This document shows positions 41,473-49,401 of a DNA stretch of 64,000 nt, piece after piece. Within the stretch, counting starts at the first letter, position 1. Each line of letters begins with the position of its first letter. Position numbers and translations under genes: made by a program. The DNA lies in contig NZ_SHKL01000001.1 in NCBI RefSeq assembly GCF_004217185.1, positions 3,904,001-3,968,000 of the forward strand. Reading direction: 5' to 3'. This stretch comes from Pseudonocardia sediminis. GTDB lineage: Bacteria; Actinomycetota; Actinomycetes; Mycobacteriales; Pseudonocardiaceae. Under the pieces are notes generated by a model. That model worked only from the letters and a program-made list of their open reading frames with translations. It was not told the origin of the DNA and did not search any database.

Positions 41473-42264
41473 GTGGCCTACGACGACCTCGTCCCCGACC
41501 TCGAACGGGCCAACGCGGCCCGGATGTACGACTACCTGCTCGGCGGAGCGCACAACTTCGCCGTCGACCGGGAGGCGGCCGAGCATGCGCTCGCCCGGCG
41601 GGCGGACCTCGGGGAGGTCGCGCGGGCCAACCGCCGGTTCCTGGGCCGGGTGGTGCGCCGGTGCCTCGACGAGGGGATCGGCCAGTTCCTCGACCTCGGT
41701 TCCGGGGTCCCGACCGTCGGCAACGTGCACGAGATCGCGCACGCCGGTGCCCCGGACGCCCGGGTCGCCTACGTCGACATCGAGCCGGTCGCCGTCGCGG
41801 CCGGGCGCAGCCTCGTCGCCGGGTCCGACCTGGTCACCGTCACCCACGGCGACCTGCGCGACCCCGCCGCCGTGCTGGGCGCCCCCACCGTCGCGCAGCA
41901 TCTCGACCTGACCCGCCCGGTCGCGGTGCTCGCCGTCGCGGTGCTGCACTTCGTGCCCGGCGACCTGACGGCGCTGCTGGCCGGGTACCGGGACGCGCTG
42001 GTCCCGGGCAGCGTCCTGGCGCTGAGCCACGGCAGCGACGACGTCGACGACCCGGAGCTCGCGGCCCGGGTGCGGGCCGGCGTCGAGGCCTACCGCGGGA
42101 CGGCCAGCGAGGCCCACCTGCGCACCCGCGCCGAGATCGTCGACGCCCTCGGCGGCGCGGACGCCCTCCTGCCGCCGGGTCTGGTCGACCTCGAGGACTG
42201 GCCCGACGCACAGGACACGCGCCCGGCCACCGGGATGGTCGGGGCCGTGGCCCGGATCGGCTGA
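41473..42264 (+). CDS. SAM-dependent methyltransferase, DUF574 (Methyltransf_19) family
   Basis: 263 residues. The actinobacterial DUF574 signature is evident: ANAARMYDYLLGGAHNFAVDREAAEHAL, ANRRFLGRVVRRCLDEGIGQFLDLGSGVPTVGNVHEIA, ARVAYVDIEPVAVAAGRSLVAG and ALAVAVLHFVPGDL. DLGSG and VDIEP are the SAM-binding motifs. These proteins are abundant in actinomycetes, and their substrates are mostly unknown. Starts with GTG; the following gene begins 50 bp later. Confidence 0.93.
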   Translation: MAYDDLVPDLERANAARMYDYLLGGAHNFAVDREAAEHALARRADLGEVARANRRFLGRVVRRCLDEGIGQFLDLGSGVPTVGNVHEIAHAGAPDARVAYVDIEPVAVAAGRSLVAGSDLVTVTHGDLRDPAAVLGAPTVAQHLDLTRPVAVLAVAVLHFVPGDLTALLAGYRDALVPGSVLALSHGSDDVDDPELAARVRAGVEAYRGTASEAHLRTRAEIVDALGGADALLPPGLVDLEDWPDAQDTRPATGMVGAVARIG

Positions 42265-42314
42265 GCCGGCCGGCGATCCGCGTGCACTCCGGGCGGACCG
42301 GGTAGTCCCCGCCC

Positions 42315-42923
42315 ATGCCCACCGACCGCTTCGACGGCTCGATCGCCGGCCTGGGCACGCCCGCCGGCCTGCGCGTGGTCGTCGGCCACTGGCCGGACTC
42401 CCCGCTCGGCGCGTTCACCGACGTCATGGTCGAGACCTCCGACGGGCACCGCGTCCTGCTGGCCCCGGACCGGCGGGTCGCCGACTTCGTGACGGCCACC
42501 TACTCCTTCGACGAGGTGCGGCTCGGGCCGGTCGCGCACACCGTCCGGGGTGACCGGTGCCAGGTCGTGGCCGGGCCGCTGGAGTGCGCGTTCCGGGTCG
42601 GTCCGCGTTCGGCACTCGGCCTGGCACTGCGGGCGGTGCCCGCGCGCCTGGCGACCGACCCGCGCTGGGTCTCGGCGATCGACGCCGTCGCCCGGCGGGT
42701 GCTGCCCGGAGTCCGCACCGTCGGCAGCGCCGGAGGCGGGCGCACCGAGTACTACTGCGCGCGCGACATGCACCGGATCGAGGCCGCCGTCGTGCGGTGG
42801 GACGGCCGGGACCAGGGCGGACTCGCCCCGGTCCGGCCGCCGGTACGGTTCGGCTTCGGCTCGACGCCGGCCGCACCGTCACTCGTCCGGATCACCACGC
42901 TCGTCGACGTGCCGGGGTTGTGA
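42315..42923 (+). CDS. Hypothetical protein
   Basis: A 202-residue protein I do not recognise. It is soluble and beta-rich, with GLRVVVGHWPDSPLGAFTDVMVETSDGHRVLLAPDRRVADFVTATYSFDEVRL at the N-terminus and a repeated His/Arg-containing middle (GGGRTEYYCARDMHRIEAAVVRWDGRDQG). The start of the conserved-looking region is close to the ATG, supporting this start. It lies between the methyltransferase and ferritin-VIT1 genes on the same strand (gaps 50 and 34 bp), so it may share their transcript. Confidence 0.75.
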   Translation: MPTDRFDGSIAGLGTPAGLRVVVGHWPDSPLGAFTDVMVETSDGHRVLLAPDRRVADFVTATYSFDEVRLGPVAHTVRGDRCQVVAGPLECAFRVGPRSALGLALRAVPARLATDPRWVSAIDAVARRVLPGVRTVGSAGGGRTEYYCARDMHRIEAAVVRWDGRDQGGLAPVRPPVRFGFGSTPAAPSLVRITTLVDVPGL

Positions 42924-42957
42924 TCCCCGGCCGTGCCGCGGGCGGAGAATCCCCGCC

Positions 42958-44058
42958 ATGGACCCCACCCCGCCCGCCTCGTCGCCGTCCGACCCGTCGC
43001 CGGCCGACCGGAAGCGCTGGCGCCGGATGCTCGCCGACGAGCGCGAGGAGTCCAAGGTCTACCGCGACCTGGCCGGTCGCCGCACCGGCGACGAGCGGGA
43101 GATCCTCCTCGGCCTCGCCGATGCCGAGGAGCGCCACAGCGATCACTGGGCCCACCTGCTCGGGAGCGACGCCGCCGCGATCGGACGGGGCTCGCTGCGG
43201 ATGCGGCTGCTGGCCTTCCTCGGACGGCGGTTCGGCTCGGTGTTCGTCCTCGCCCTCGCCCAGCGGGCCGAGACGCGCTCGCCGTACCGCGGCGACGCCG
43301 ACGCGACACCGGCCATGGCCGCGGACGAACGGATCCACGAGGAGGTCGTGCGCGGGCTGGCCGTACGCGGCCGGGCCCGGGTGTCGGGCACGTTCCGGGC
43401 CGCGGTCTTCGGCGCGAACGACGGCCTGATCAGCAACCTCTCGCTGGTACTCGGGGTGATCGGCGGCGGCGCGTCGCGCACGACGATCCTGCTCACCGGG
43501 ATCGCCGGCCTGCTCTCCGGCGCCCTGTCGATGGGCGCCGGGGAGTTCGTGTCGGTGCGCTCGCAGCGCGAGCTGCTCGCCGCGTCGGCGCCGGACACCA
43601 GCGACGCCCGGACGATCCTGCCCCAGCTCGACGTCGACGCCAACGAGCTCGCCCTCGTCTACCGGGCCCGGGGCATCCCCGCCGAGGAGGCCCGCCGTCA
43701 GGCCGAGGAGGTGCTGCGCAGCAACGACCCGGCGGCCGACGTCGAGGCGACGACGCCGGACGGGGACGGGTCCGACGTGATCGGCACCAGCGTCGGCGCC
43801 GCCGTGTCGAGTTTCCTGTTCTTCGCCACCGGCGCGGCGGTGCCGATCATCCCGTTCGTGGTCGGGTTGCAGGGCGTCACCGCGGTGGTCGTCTCGGCCG
43901 TCCTCGTCGGGCTGGCCCTGATGCTGACCGGAGCCACCGTCGGCGTGCTCTCCGGCGGGCCACCGCTGCGGCGGGCCCTGCGCCAGCTCGCGATCGGCGC
44001 CGGGGCGGCCGCGGTCACCTACGGACTCGGGACGCTGTTCGGCGCCGCCCTCGGGTGA
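42958..44058 (+). CDS. Ferritin-like domain fused to VIT1/CCC1 iron-manganese transporter
   Basis: 366 residues. The N-terminal ferritin/rubrerythrin-like half contains DEREESKVYRDLAGRRTGDEREILLGLADAEERHSDHW and AADERIHEEVVRGL, with Glu and ExxH metal-ligand patterns. The C-terminal VIT1 membrane domain starts FRAAVFGANDGLISNLSLVLGVIGGG and has about five membrane segments, including LLSGALSMGAGEFVSVRSQREL and a long terminal pair. The architecture matches MbfA-like exporters, in which the ferritin part senses or delivers iron to the VIT pore. It probably exports Fe2+ or Mn2+ under metal or oxidative stress. The ATG at 42958 is chosen over a much longer upstream open frame. Confidence 0.92.
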   Translation: MDPTPPASSPSDPSPADRKRWRRMLADEREESKVYRDLAGRRTGDEREILLGLADAEERHSDHWAHLLGSDAAAIGRGSLRMRLLAFLGRRFGSVFVLALAQRAETRSPYRGDADATPAMAADERIHEEVVRGLAVRGRARVSGTFRAAVFGANDGLISNLSLVLGVIGGGASRTTILLTGIAGLLSGALSMGAGEFVSVRSQRELLAASAPDTSDARTILPQLDVDANELALVYRARGIPAEEARRQAEEVLRSNDPAADVEATTPDGDGSDVIGTSVGAAVSSFLFFATGAAVPIIPFVVGLQGVTAVVVSAVLVGLALMLTGATVGVLSGGPPLRRALRQLAIGAGAAAVTYGLGTLFGAALG

Positions 44059-44063
44059 CCTCG

Positions 44064-44522
44064 CTACCGGGCGCGGAAGATGTGGAGCAGATGCTCCTCG
44101 ACCGGTTCCTCGTCGATCTCGATCTGGTGCACCTCACGGGCCTCGTCGATCCCGCGGGCGTAGATCCGGACCCCGAAGCGCTCCCCCGGCGCCACCGCGA
44201 ACACCGGCAGGTCCTCGATCTCGCCGAACGTGGTGACGACGTGCACGTCGCGCCCCGTCGCCGTCAGCGTGACCTGCTCGTCCAGGTCCCAGACGCCGCG
44301 TGCGACGGGCACCTCGGCGCCCGGATGGAACGTCTCGACCGAGACCTCGACCGGCCCGTCGAACGTCGCCGTGCGGACCACGAGGCCGCCGGCGTCGTCG
44401 GGGACCGGGTAGAGCAGCCGGTCGCCGGACCACCGCGGCGGGAAACGGAACGCCGGGCGGGTGCCGCCGTGCACGAGGTAGTAGCGGGAGCCCTCGATGT
44501 GGGGCACCACCGTTGCGCGCAC
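44064..44522 (-). CDS. Hypothetical beta-rich protein
   Basis: A 152-residue unknown. Alternating hydrophobic strands suggest a beta-sandwich: VVPHIEGSRYYLVHGG, RPAFRFPPRWSGDRLLYPVPDDAGGLVVRTATFDGPVEVSVETF, VTLTATGRDVHVVTTFGEIEDLPVFAVAPGERFGVRIYARGID. It is followed by an acidic helix (EVHQIEIDEEPVEEHLLHIF). GGAAGG lies 6 nt before the GTG at 44522. It is convergent with the ferritin-VIT1 gene (5-bp gap). Confidence 0.7.
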   Translation of the reverse strand: MRATVVPHIEGSRYYLVHGGTRPAFRFPPRWSGDRLLYPVPDDAGGLVVRTATFDGPVEVSVETFHPGAEVPVARGVWDLDEQVTLTATGRDVHVVTTFGEIEDLPVFAVAPGERFGVRIYARGIDEAREVHQIEIDEEPVEEHLLHIFRAR

Positions 44523-44769
44523 GTCTCGCCTTCCGTGTCCGTCGACGCCGGGTGACCCGGGCGTCGCCGGGAGGCGCGGCACCACCGTATGCCCGGCCGC
44601 CGTCCACCGGGCCCGCGGGCGGTGGGCCCGGCCACAGAGTGCGCCGGTGGGGAAGCCCGGGCGACGATCATCCGTTGAGGAGGGTGACCGCCTCGCGCGA
44701 GGAGGCCCGCCCACCGCCGTCGTGGGCCGTGCTCCGTGAGCCCACCGTGCCGTTCCCGGGAGGACTCGC

Positions 44770-45657
44770 ATGTCGACCGCCACCACGACCCCCGCCGTGA
44801 CCCCCGCCACGACCCCCGCCGCGACCGGCGACGTCGTCCTGCTCAACAACGGCGTCACCATGCCGCGGCTCGGCTTCGGCGTGTCCGAGGTGCACGACGC
44901 CGAGGCCGCCGTCGGCGAGGCGCTGCGGGCGGGCTACCGCAGCATCGACACCGCGGAGGTCTACGGGAACGAGGACGGTGTCGGCGCGGCGATCGCGGCG
45001 TCCGGCGTCCCGCGCGACGAGCTGTTCGTCACCACCAAGATCTGGAACGACGACCAGGGCTTCGACCGGGCGATGCGCGCGGCCGGGGAGAGCCTGGACC
45101 GGCTCGGCCTCGACCACGTCGACCTCTACCTCGTGCACTGGCCGACCCGCGAGCACGACGACTGCGTCCGGACCTGGGGCGCCATGGAGACCCTGCTCGC
45201 CGACGGCCGGACGCGCGCGATCGGCGTCTCGAACTTCCGGCGCTCGCACCTGGAGCGGGTGATCGGCCTGGGCGGCACCGTCCCGGCGGTCAACCAGATC
45301 GAGCTGCACCCCTGGCTCGAGCAGCACGACCTGCGCGCGATGCACGCCGAGCACGGCATCGTCACCGAGGCCTGGAGCCCGCTGGGACGCGGCAAGCTGC
45401 TCGACGAGCCGGTGATCACCGGGATCGCACGGCGCCTGGGCCGCTCGCCCGCCCAGGTGGTGCTGCGCTGGCACCTGCAGCAGGGCACGGTCGTCATCCC
45501 GAAGTCGAACTCACCGGAGCGGATCGCCGAGAACCGGGCAGTCTGTGACTTCGCGCTGAGCCCGCAGGACATGTTCGCGGTCTCCACCCTGGACGTCGCC
45601 GGCGGCGCCGGCCGGATCGGCCCCGTTCCCGACGACCCGGCCTCCGCGCCCCGCTGA
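44770..45657 (+). CDS. Aldo/keto reductase
   Basis: A 295-residue AKR with an extra Thr/Pro-rich N-terminal tail (about 20 residues). Catalytic tetrad positions are visible: Asp and Tyr in SIDTAEVYGNEDGVG, Lys in FVTTKIWNDDQGF and His in LYLVHWPTRE. Also conserved are GVSNF, VNQIELHPWLEQ, WSPLGRGKL and the NADPH-binding TVVIPKSNSPERIAEN. It reduces aldehydes or ketones such as 2,5-diketogluconate-like substrates or detoxifies carbonyls; the substrate is not evident. GGGAGG lies upstream. The 247 bp before it show no clear gene. Confidence 0.95.
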   Translation: MSTATTTPAVTPATTPAATGDVVLLNNGVTMPRLGFGVSEVHDAEAAVGEALRAGYRSIDTAEVYGNEDGVGAAIAASGVPRDELFVTTKIWNDDQGFDRAMRAAGESLDRLGLDHVDLYLVHWPTREHDDCVRTWGAMETLLADGRTRAIGVSNFRRSHLERVIGLGGTVPAVNQIELHPWLEQHDLRAMHAEHGIVTEAWSPLGRGKLLDEPVITGIARRLGRSPAQVVLRWHLQQGTVVIPKSNSPERIAENRAVCDFALSPQDMFAVSTLDVAGGAGRIGPVPDDPASAPR

Positions 45658-45853
45658 CGTCACGGGCGGGGCCCGCGACCGCGTCGACGTGTGCCCGTCC
45701 GAAACGTGCCCGGGCCGGTGACATTCGACGCCCGTCCCATCGGATGGTCACCGCCCTCACCGGCGTTGAGACAGACAGTGCCCGGCGCCTCCCGGCGTCG
45801 GACCGCACCACGCTCGGGCCCGAACGAGATCGGGCCGGTCAGAGGGAGACTCG

Positions 45854-46093
45854 ATGCCAGAGACCACCGTCCCCGACTCCACCATCGAACCCACCCGCAC
45901 CGTGCGCGTCCCGGAGCTGGTCGGCGTGCCGGCCGCCGACGCGCACGACCGTGCGCTGGACGCCGGCGTGCTCGCGGTCGCGGAGAACGCGGCCCACACC
46001 GCGGCCGGCCGCAGTCGCATCGAGCGTCAGGACCCCGACCCCGGGGCCGAGGTCGAGCCCGGCGCGATCGTCCGGATCTGGGTCAGCTCCTAA
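45854..46093 (+). CDS. Free-standing PASTA-domain protein
   Basis: A 79-residue protein consisting of a Thr/Pro-rich leader and one PASTA repeat: VRVPELVGVPAADAHDRALDAGVLAVAENAAHTAAGRSRIERQDPDPGAEVEPGAIVRIWVS. PASTA modules normally bind muropeptides in PknB-type kinases or PBPs. Here there is no kinase, membrane segment or signal peptide, so a cytoplasmic or partner-binding role is likely. GGGAG precedes the ATG. It overlaps the convergent amidohydrolase by 4 bp. Confidence 0.85.
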   Translation: MPETTVPDSTIEPTRTVRVPELVGVPAADAHDRALDAGVLAVAENAAHTAAGRSRIERQDPDPGAEVEPGAIVRIWVSS

Positions 46094-46953
46094 GCTCCCA
46101 GGACCCGGCGGGCGTTCTCCTTCAGGATCAGCGGGCGGACCTCCGGCTTGATGTCGAGGGCGTCGAAGTCGGCGCGCCAGCGGTCCGGGGTGATCACGGG
46201 GAAATCCGACCCGAAGAGCACCTTGTGCCGCAGCATCGAGTTCGCCGCCCGGACGAGCTGCGGCGGAAAGTACTTGGGCGACCAGCCGGACAGGTCGATG
46301 TAGACGTTGGACTTGTGCGTGGCGATCGAGATCGCCTCGTCCTGCCAGGGCACCGACGGGTGGGCCAGGACGATCGTCAGGTCCGGGTGGTCGGCGGCGA
46401 CGTCGTCGAGCAGCATCGGGTCGGAGTAGCGCAGCTTGATCCCGCGCCCGCCGGGCAGCCCGGCACCGATCCCGGTCTGGCCGGTGTGGAACAGCGCCGG
46501 CACCCCGGCCTCGGCGATCGCGTCGTAGAGCGGGTAGAACGCGGTGTCGTTCGGCTCGAACGCCTGCAGGCTCGGGTGGAACTTGAAGCCGCGCACCCCG
46601 TGGTCGGCGACGAGCCGCCGCACGCGGGCGACGGCGGCCTTGCCGGCGTGCGGGTCCACCGACCCGAACGGGATCAGGACGTCGGCGTGTGCCGCGGCGG
46701 CGTCGGCGATCTCCTCACTGGACAGGGCAGGGTGCCCGGTACCCGCCATCGCGTCGACGGTGAACACGACGGCCGCGGTGTTGCGCTCGCGGTAGTACGC
46801 GGCGATGTACTCGATCGTCGGCGTGCGCTCCTGGCCGGACCGGAAGTAGGCCGCAGAGGCGTCGAGCAGCTCCTGGTCCAGGGAGAAGCAGCCGTGATCG
46901 TCCTGCTCGACGTGCACGTGCATGTCGACGGCGTCGAGGGCGTCGAAGTCCAT
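46090..46953 (-). CDS. Amidohydrolase-2 family metal-dependent hydrolase/decarboxylase
   Basis: A 287-residue TIM-barrel enzyme of the ACMSD/gamma-resorcylate decarboxylase type. Metal and active-site motifs: AVDMHVHVEQDDHG (HxH near residue 11), RGFKFHPSLQAFEPND, ALFHTGQTG, IVLAHPSVPWQ and KVLFGSDFPVITPDRW (Asp ligand). Members decarboxylate or hydrolyse aromatic-derived carboxylates. It begins 4 bp after the transporter stop and shares a transcript with that gene and the ring-cleaving dioxygenase, supporting an aromatic catabolic role. Confidence 0.9.
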   Translation of the reverse strand: MDFDALDAVDMHVHVEQDDHGCFSLDQELLDASAAYFRSGQERTPTIEYIAAYYRERNTAAVVFTVDAMAGTGHPALSSEEIADAAAAHADVLIPFGSVDPHAGKAAVARVRRLVADHGVRGFKFHPSLQAFEPNDTAFYPLYDAIAEAGVPALFHTGQTGIGAGLPGGRGIKLRYSDPMLLDDVAADHPDLTIVLAHPSVPWQDEAISIATHKSNVYIDLSGWSPKYFPPQLVRAANSMLRHKVLFGSDFPVITPDRWRADFDALDIKPEVRPLILKENARRVLGA

Positions 46954-46957
46954 GCGC

Positions 46958-48325
46958 TCAGTCTCCCCCGGCCCCCGTCACGCCCGCCGCATGCGAGCGC
47001 CGGCTCAGCTTGGCTGCACCCAGCGCCCCCACCCCGGACAGCGCCACCATCACGACCAGGTACACCGACGCGCCGGCCATCCCCACCGACGAGGCGAGCA
47101 GCAGCGTCACGACGATCGGGGCGAGCGCGCCGCCGAAGATCGAGCCCAGCTGGTAGCCGACCGAGGCCCCGCTGTAGCGCACCTCGGGCGGGTAGCTCTG
47201 CGCGGCCAGCGCGGCCGACGGGCCCCACATGACGTCCGAGGCGATCCGCGCCGCGGCGACGGCGAGGGCGATCAGCAGCAGCGAGCCGCTGGCCATCAGC
47301 GGCAGGAACGCCGCGATCGCCACCGCCGTCGCGACCGCGCCCCAGGCGACGGTCCGGCTCAGGCCCCAGGTGTCGGCGCGCTGGGAGAACCACAGCGTCA
47401 GCGGCAGCTCGATCAGCGCCACCACCAGCACGATCGCGAGCAACGGGGCACGAGGCAGGTCGAGCTGCGACGTGCCGTAGGAGATCGAGAACACCGCGGC
47501 GATGTAGCCGACGGCGGTGATCCCGCCGAAGATCAGGATCCCGCAGAGGACCTGGCCGGAGTGCTCGCGCAGCACCGACACGATCGGCAGCCTCATCGAC
47601 CCGGCCCGCTCGGAGCGCTCGAACTCCGGGCTCTCCTCGACCTTGAGCCGCACGTAGAGCCCGACGCCGACGAGCAGCGCGCTGAACAGGAACGGCACCC
47701 GCCAGGCCCACGACGTGAGCGCCTCCGGGCTGACCACCGCGGCCAGCAGCAGGAACGCGCCGTTGGCCGCGATCAGACCGATCGGGACGCCCAGCTGCGG
47801 GAACGCGCCGAAGAACCCGCGCCGCTTCTCCGGGGCGTGCTCGACCGAGATCAGCACCGCGCCGCCCCACTCCCCGCCGACGGCGAAGCCCTGCAGCACC
47901 CGCAGCAGCACCAGCAGGATCGGCGCGGCGACCCCGATCGTTGCGTAGGTCGGCAGCAGGCCGATCAGCGCGGTCGAGATGCCCATCGTCAGCAGCGTCG
48001 CGACCAGGGTGTTCTTCCGGCCGAGCTTGTCGCCGAGATGCCCGAAGATGACGCCGCCGATCGGGCGGGCGACGAACCCGACCGCGAACGTGCCGAACGC
48101 GGCCAGGGTGGCGGCCAGCGTCGAGGCCCCGGGGAAGAACTGCGGCCCGAACACGATGATCGCCGCGAGGCCGTAGATGTAGAAGTCGTACCACTCGATC
48201 GACGTGCCGACGAGACTCGCCAGCGCGACCCGGCGCAGGCGCCGGGGGTCCGCCTCGCCGGCCCCCTCCCCTGCGGACGGTTCCGGCGGCCCGGTCGGTC
48301 GTGGTGCGGACGGCGAGGTGGTCAC
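46958..48325 (-). CDS. MHS-family MFS transporter
   Basis: A 455-residue 12-TM major facilitator of the metabolite:H+ symporter type: GTSIEWYDFYIYGLAAIIVFGPQFFP in TM1, GFVARPIGGVIFGHLGDKLGRKNTLVATLLTMG (RPxGxxxFGxxGDRxGRK signature), RVLQGFAVGGEWGGAVLISVEHAPEKRRGFFGAFPQLGVPIGLI and VEESPEF. Relatives carry proline/betaine, shikimate, alpha-ketoglutarate or aromatic acids. The GTG at 48325 has GGAGG 5 nt upstream, so the longer N-terminal frame is rejected. It is the middle gene of the dioxygenase-transporter-amidohydrolase operon, likely importing the aromatic substrate. Confidence 0.93.
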   Translation of the reverse strand: MTTSPSAPRPTGPPEPSAGEGAGEADPRRLRRVALASLVGTSIEWYDFYIYGLAAIIVFGPQFFPGASTLAATLAAFGTFAVGFVARPIGGVIFGHLGDKLGRKNTLVATLLTMGISTALIGLLPTYATIGVAAPILLVLLRVLQGFAVGGEWGGAVLISVEHAPEKRRGFFGAFPQLGVPIGLIAANGAFLLLAAVVSPEALTSWAWRVPFLFSALLVGVGLYVRLKVEESPEFERSERAGSMRLPIVSVLREHSGQVLCGILIFGGITAVGYIAAVFSISYGTSQLDLPRAPLLAIVLVVALIELPLTLWFSQRADTWGLSRTVAWGAVATAVAIAAFLPLMASGSLLLIALAVAAARIASDVMWGPSAALAAQSYPPEVRYSGASVGYQLGSIFGGALAPIVVTLLLASSVGMAGASVYLVVMVALSGVGALGAAKLSRRSHAAGVTGAGGD

Positions 48326-48365
48326 TGCGGCCTCCGTCGGTCGTGGTGATCGGGGTGGATCGTGC

Positions 48366-49319
48366 TCAGCCCTCGATCGGCTCCAGCTTCGAGAAGATCT
48401 CCTCGCGGCGGTCCTCGAACTGCTCCGGGAGCTGGAACCGGGTGCCGAGCTCCTGCGGGGACTCGTCGCAGGTCCAGCCGCCGTCGTCGTGGGTGACGGC
48501 GAGCTCGAACAGCGCACCGGCGGGCGTGCGGACGTAGACCGACTTGAAGTACTTGCGGTCCTTGAGCTCGGAGATGTCGGTGTAGCCGGCGCCCTCGACC
48601 TCGAACTTCAGCGCGTCCTGGTTCTCCAGGGTGTCGAGGTCCCAGGCCACGTGGTGGAACGTGCCCGCCCCGTAGCGCCAGGTCCCCTGCTCGTCGCGGC
48701 GATTGACGACGAGCTCGACGTGGTTGCCGTGCTCGGCCTCGCCGACCCGGAAGGCGATCCGGTCGCCCTCCTCGGTCGTCCTCCCCTGCCCGTGGAACGT
48801 CTCGTCGGCGAACTCCACCATCCGGTCGGGGGTCGCGACGTGGATGCCGACACCGTGGATGCCGTGGATCGCGTGCTCCGGCGGGACCCCGTCGCCCGGG
48901 TGTCCGGTACGGCCGTCGCCGTCGTTGCCGACCATCACGTACTCGATGCCGCAGGGGTGCCGGAACGCGAGGCGTCGCGCCCCGAACACGTCGGCGTCGT
49001 CGACGTCCACGCCGCGCTCGGCGAGCCGCCCGCGCCAGAACTCCAGCGACCCCGACGGCACCGACAGCTGCACCTCACGGGCCTGGTTGGTGCCCCGCGT
49101 CCCGTGCAGCCCGGCCTGCGCCCACGGGAACGTGGTCAGCACCGACGACGGGTCCCCGTCGGCGTTGGAGTAGTAGAGGTGGTAGATCGGCACCGACCCG
49201 TCGAACAGCACGGTCCGCTTGATGAACCGCATCCCGAGGGTCTTCGTGTGGAAGTCCACGTCCTCCTGGGCGTGCGCGACGGACAGGGTCAGGTGGTGGC
49301 TGCCGCGGATGTAGCTCAT
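48366..49319 (-). CDS. Ring-cleaving (VOC-type) extradiol dioxygenase, MhqO-like
   Basis: A 317-residue vicinal-oxygen-chelate dioxygenase with tandem betaalphabetabetabeta modules. It starts IRGSHHLTLSVAHAQEDVDFHTKTLGMRFIKRTVLFDG and shows GIHGVGIHVATPDRMVEF, GAGTFHHVAWDLDTLEN and AGALFELAVTHDDGGWTCDE; the two His and the Glu are the expected Fe(II) ligands. MhqO-type enzymes open hydroquinone-like rings. It is first in the operon, with the MFS transporter 41 bp downstream. Inverted repeats lie upstream of its ATG. Confidence 0.9.
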   Translation of the reverse strand: MSYIRGSHHLTLSVAHAQEDVDFHTKTLGMRFIKRTVLFDGSVPIYHLYYSNADGDPSSVLTTFPWAQAGLHGTRGTNQAREVQLSVPSGSLEFWRGRLAERGVDVDDADVFGARRLAFRHPCGIEYVMVGNDGDGRTGHPGDGVPPEHAIHGIHGVGIHVATPDRMVEFADETFHGQGRTTEEGDRIAFRVGEAEHGNHVELVVNRRDEQGTWRYGAGTFHHVAWDLDTLENQDALKFEVEGAGYTDISELKDRKYFKSVYVRTPAGALFELAVTHDDGGWTCDESPQELGTRFQLPEQFEDRREEIFSKLEPIEG

Positions 49320-49360
49320 GGGAGCCAGTCTCTGTGTCGTGGACCACCGTCCGGAACGTC

Positions 49361-49380
49361 GTTTCCGGTCACCGGGAAAC
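49361..49380. promoter_or_regulatory. Inverted repeat GTTTCC-N8-GGAAAC upstream of the dioxygenase operon
   Basis: A 20-bp dyad about 42-61 bp before the dioxygenase start, with an adjoining CCGGAA...TTTCCGG dyad. It is AT-richer than the flanks and suits an operator for a MarR/TetR-type regulator, which is not encoded nearby. Confidence 0.45.
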
Positions 49381-49401
49381 CGGATTGACGGGCCGGCGGC
49401 C

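Noticed and set aside
39048..42305. A 1085-codon plus-strand open frame opposite xfp
   Set aside because: Antisense shadow of phosphoketolase; low-complexity Val/Gln/Arg composition and no start signal.
44523..44769. Possible small gene before the aldo/keto reductase
   Set aside because: Open frames here are Arg/Pro-rich in several phases and lack an RBS; treated as promoter space.
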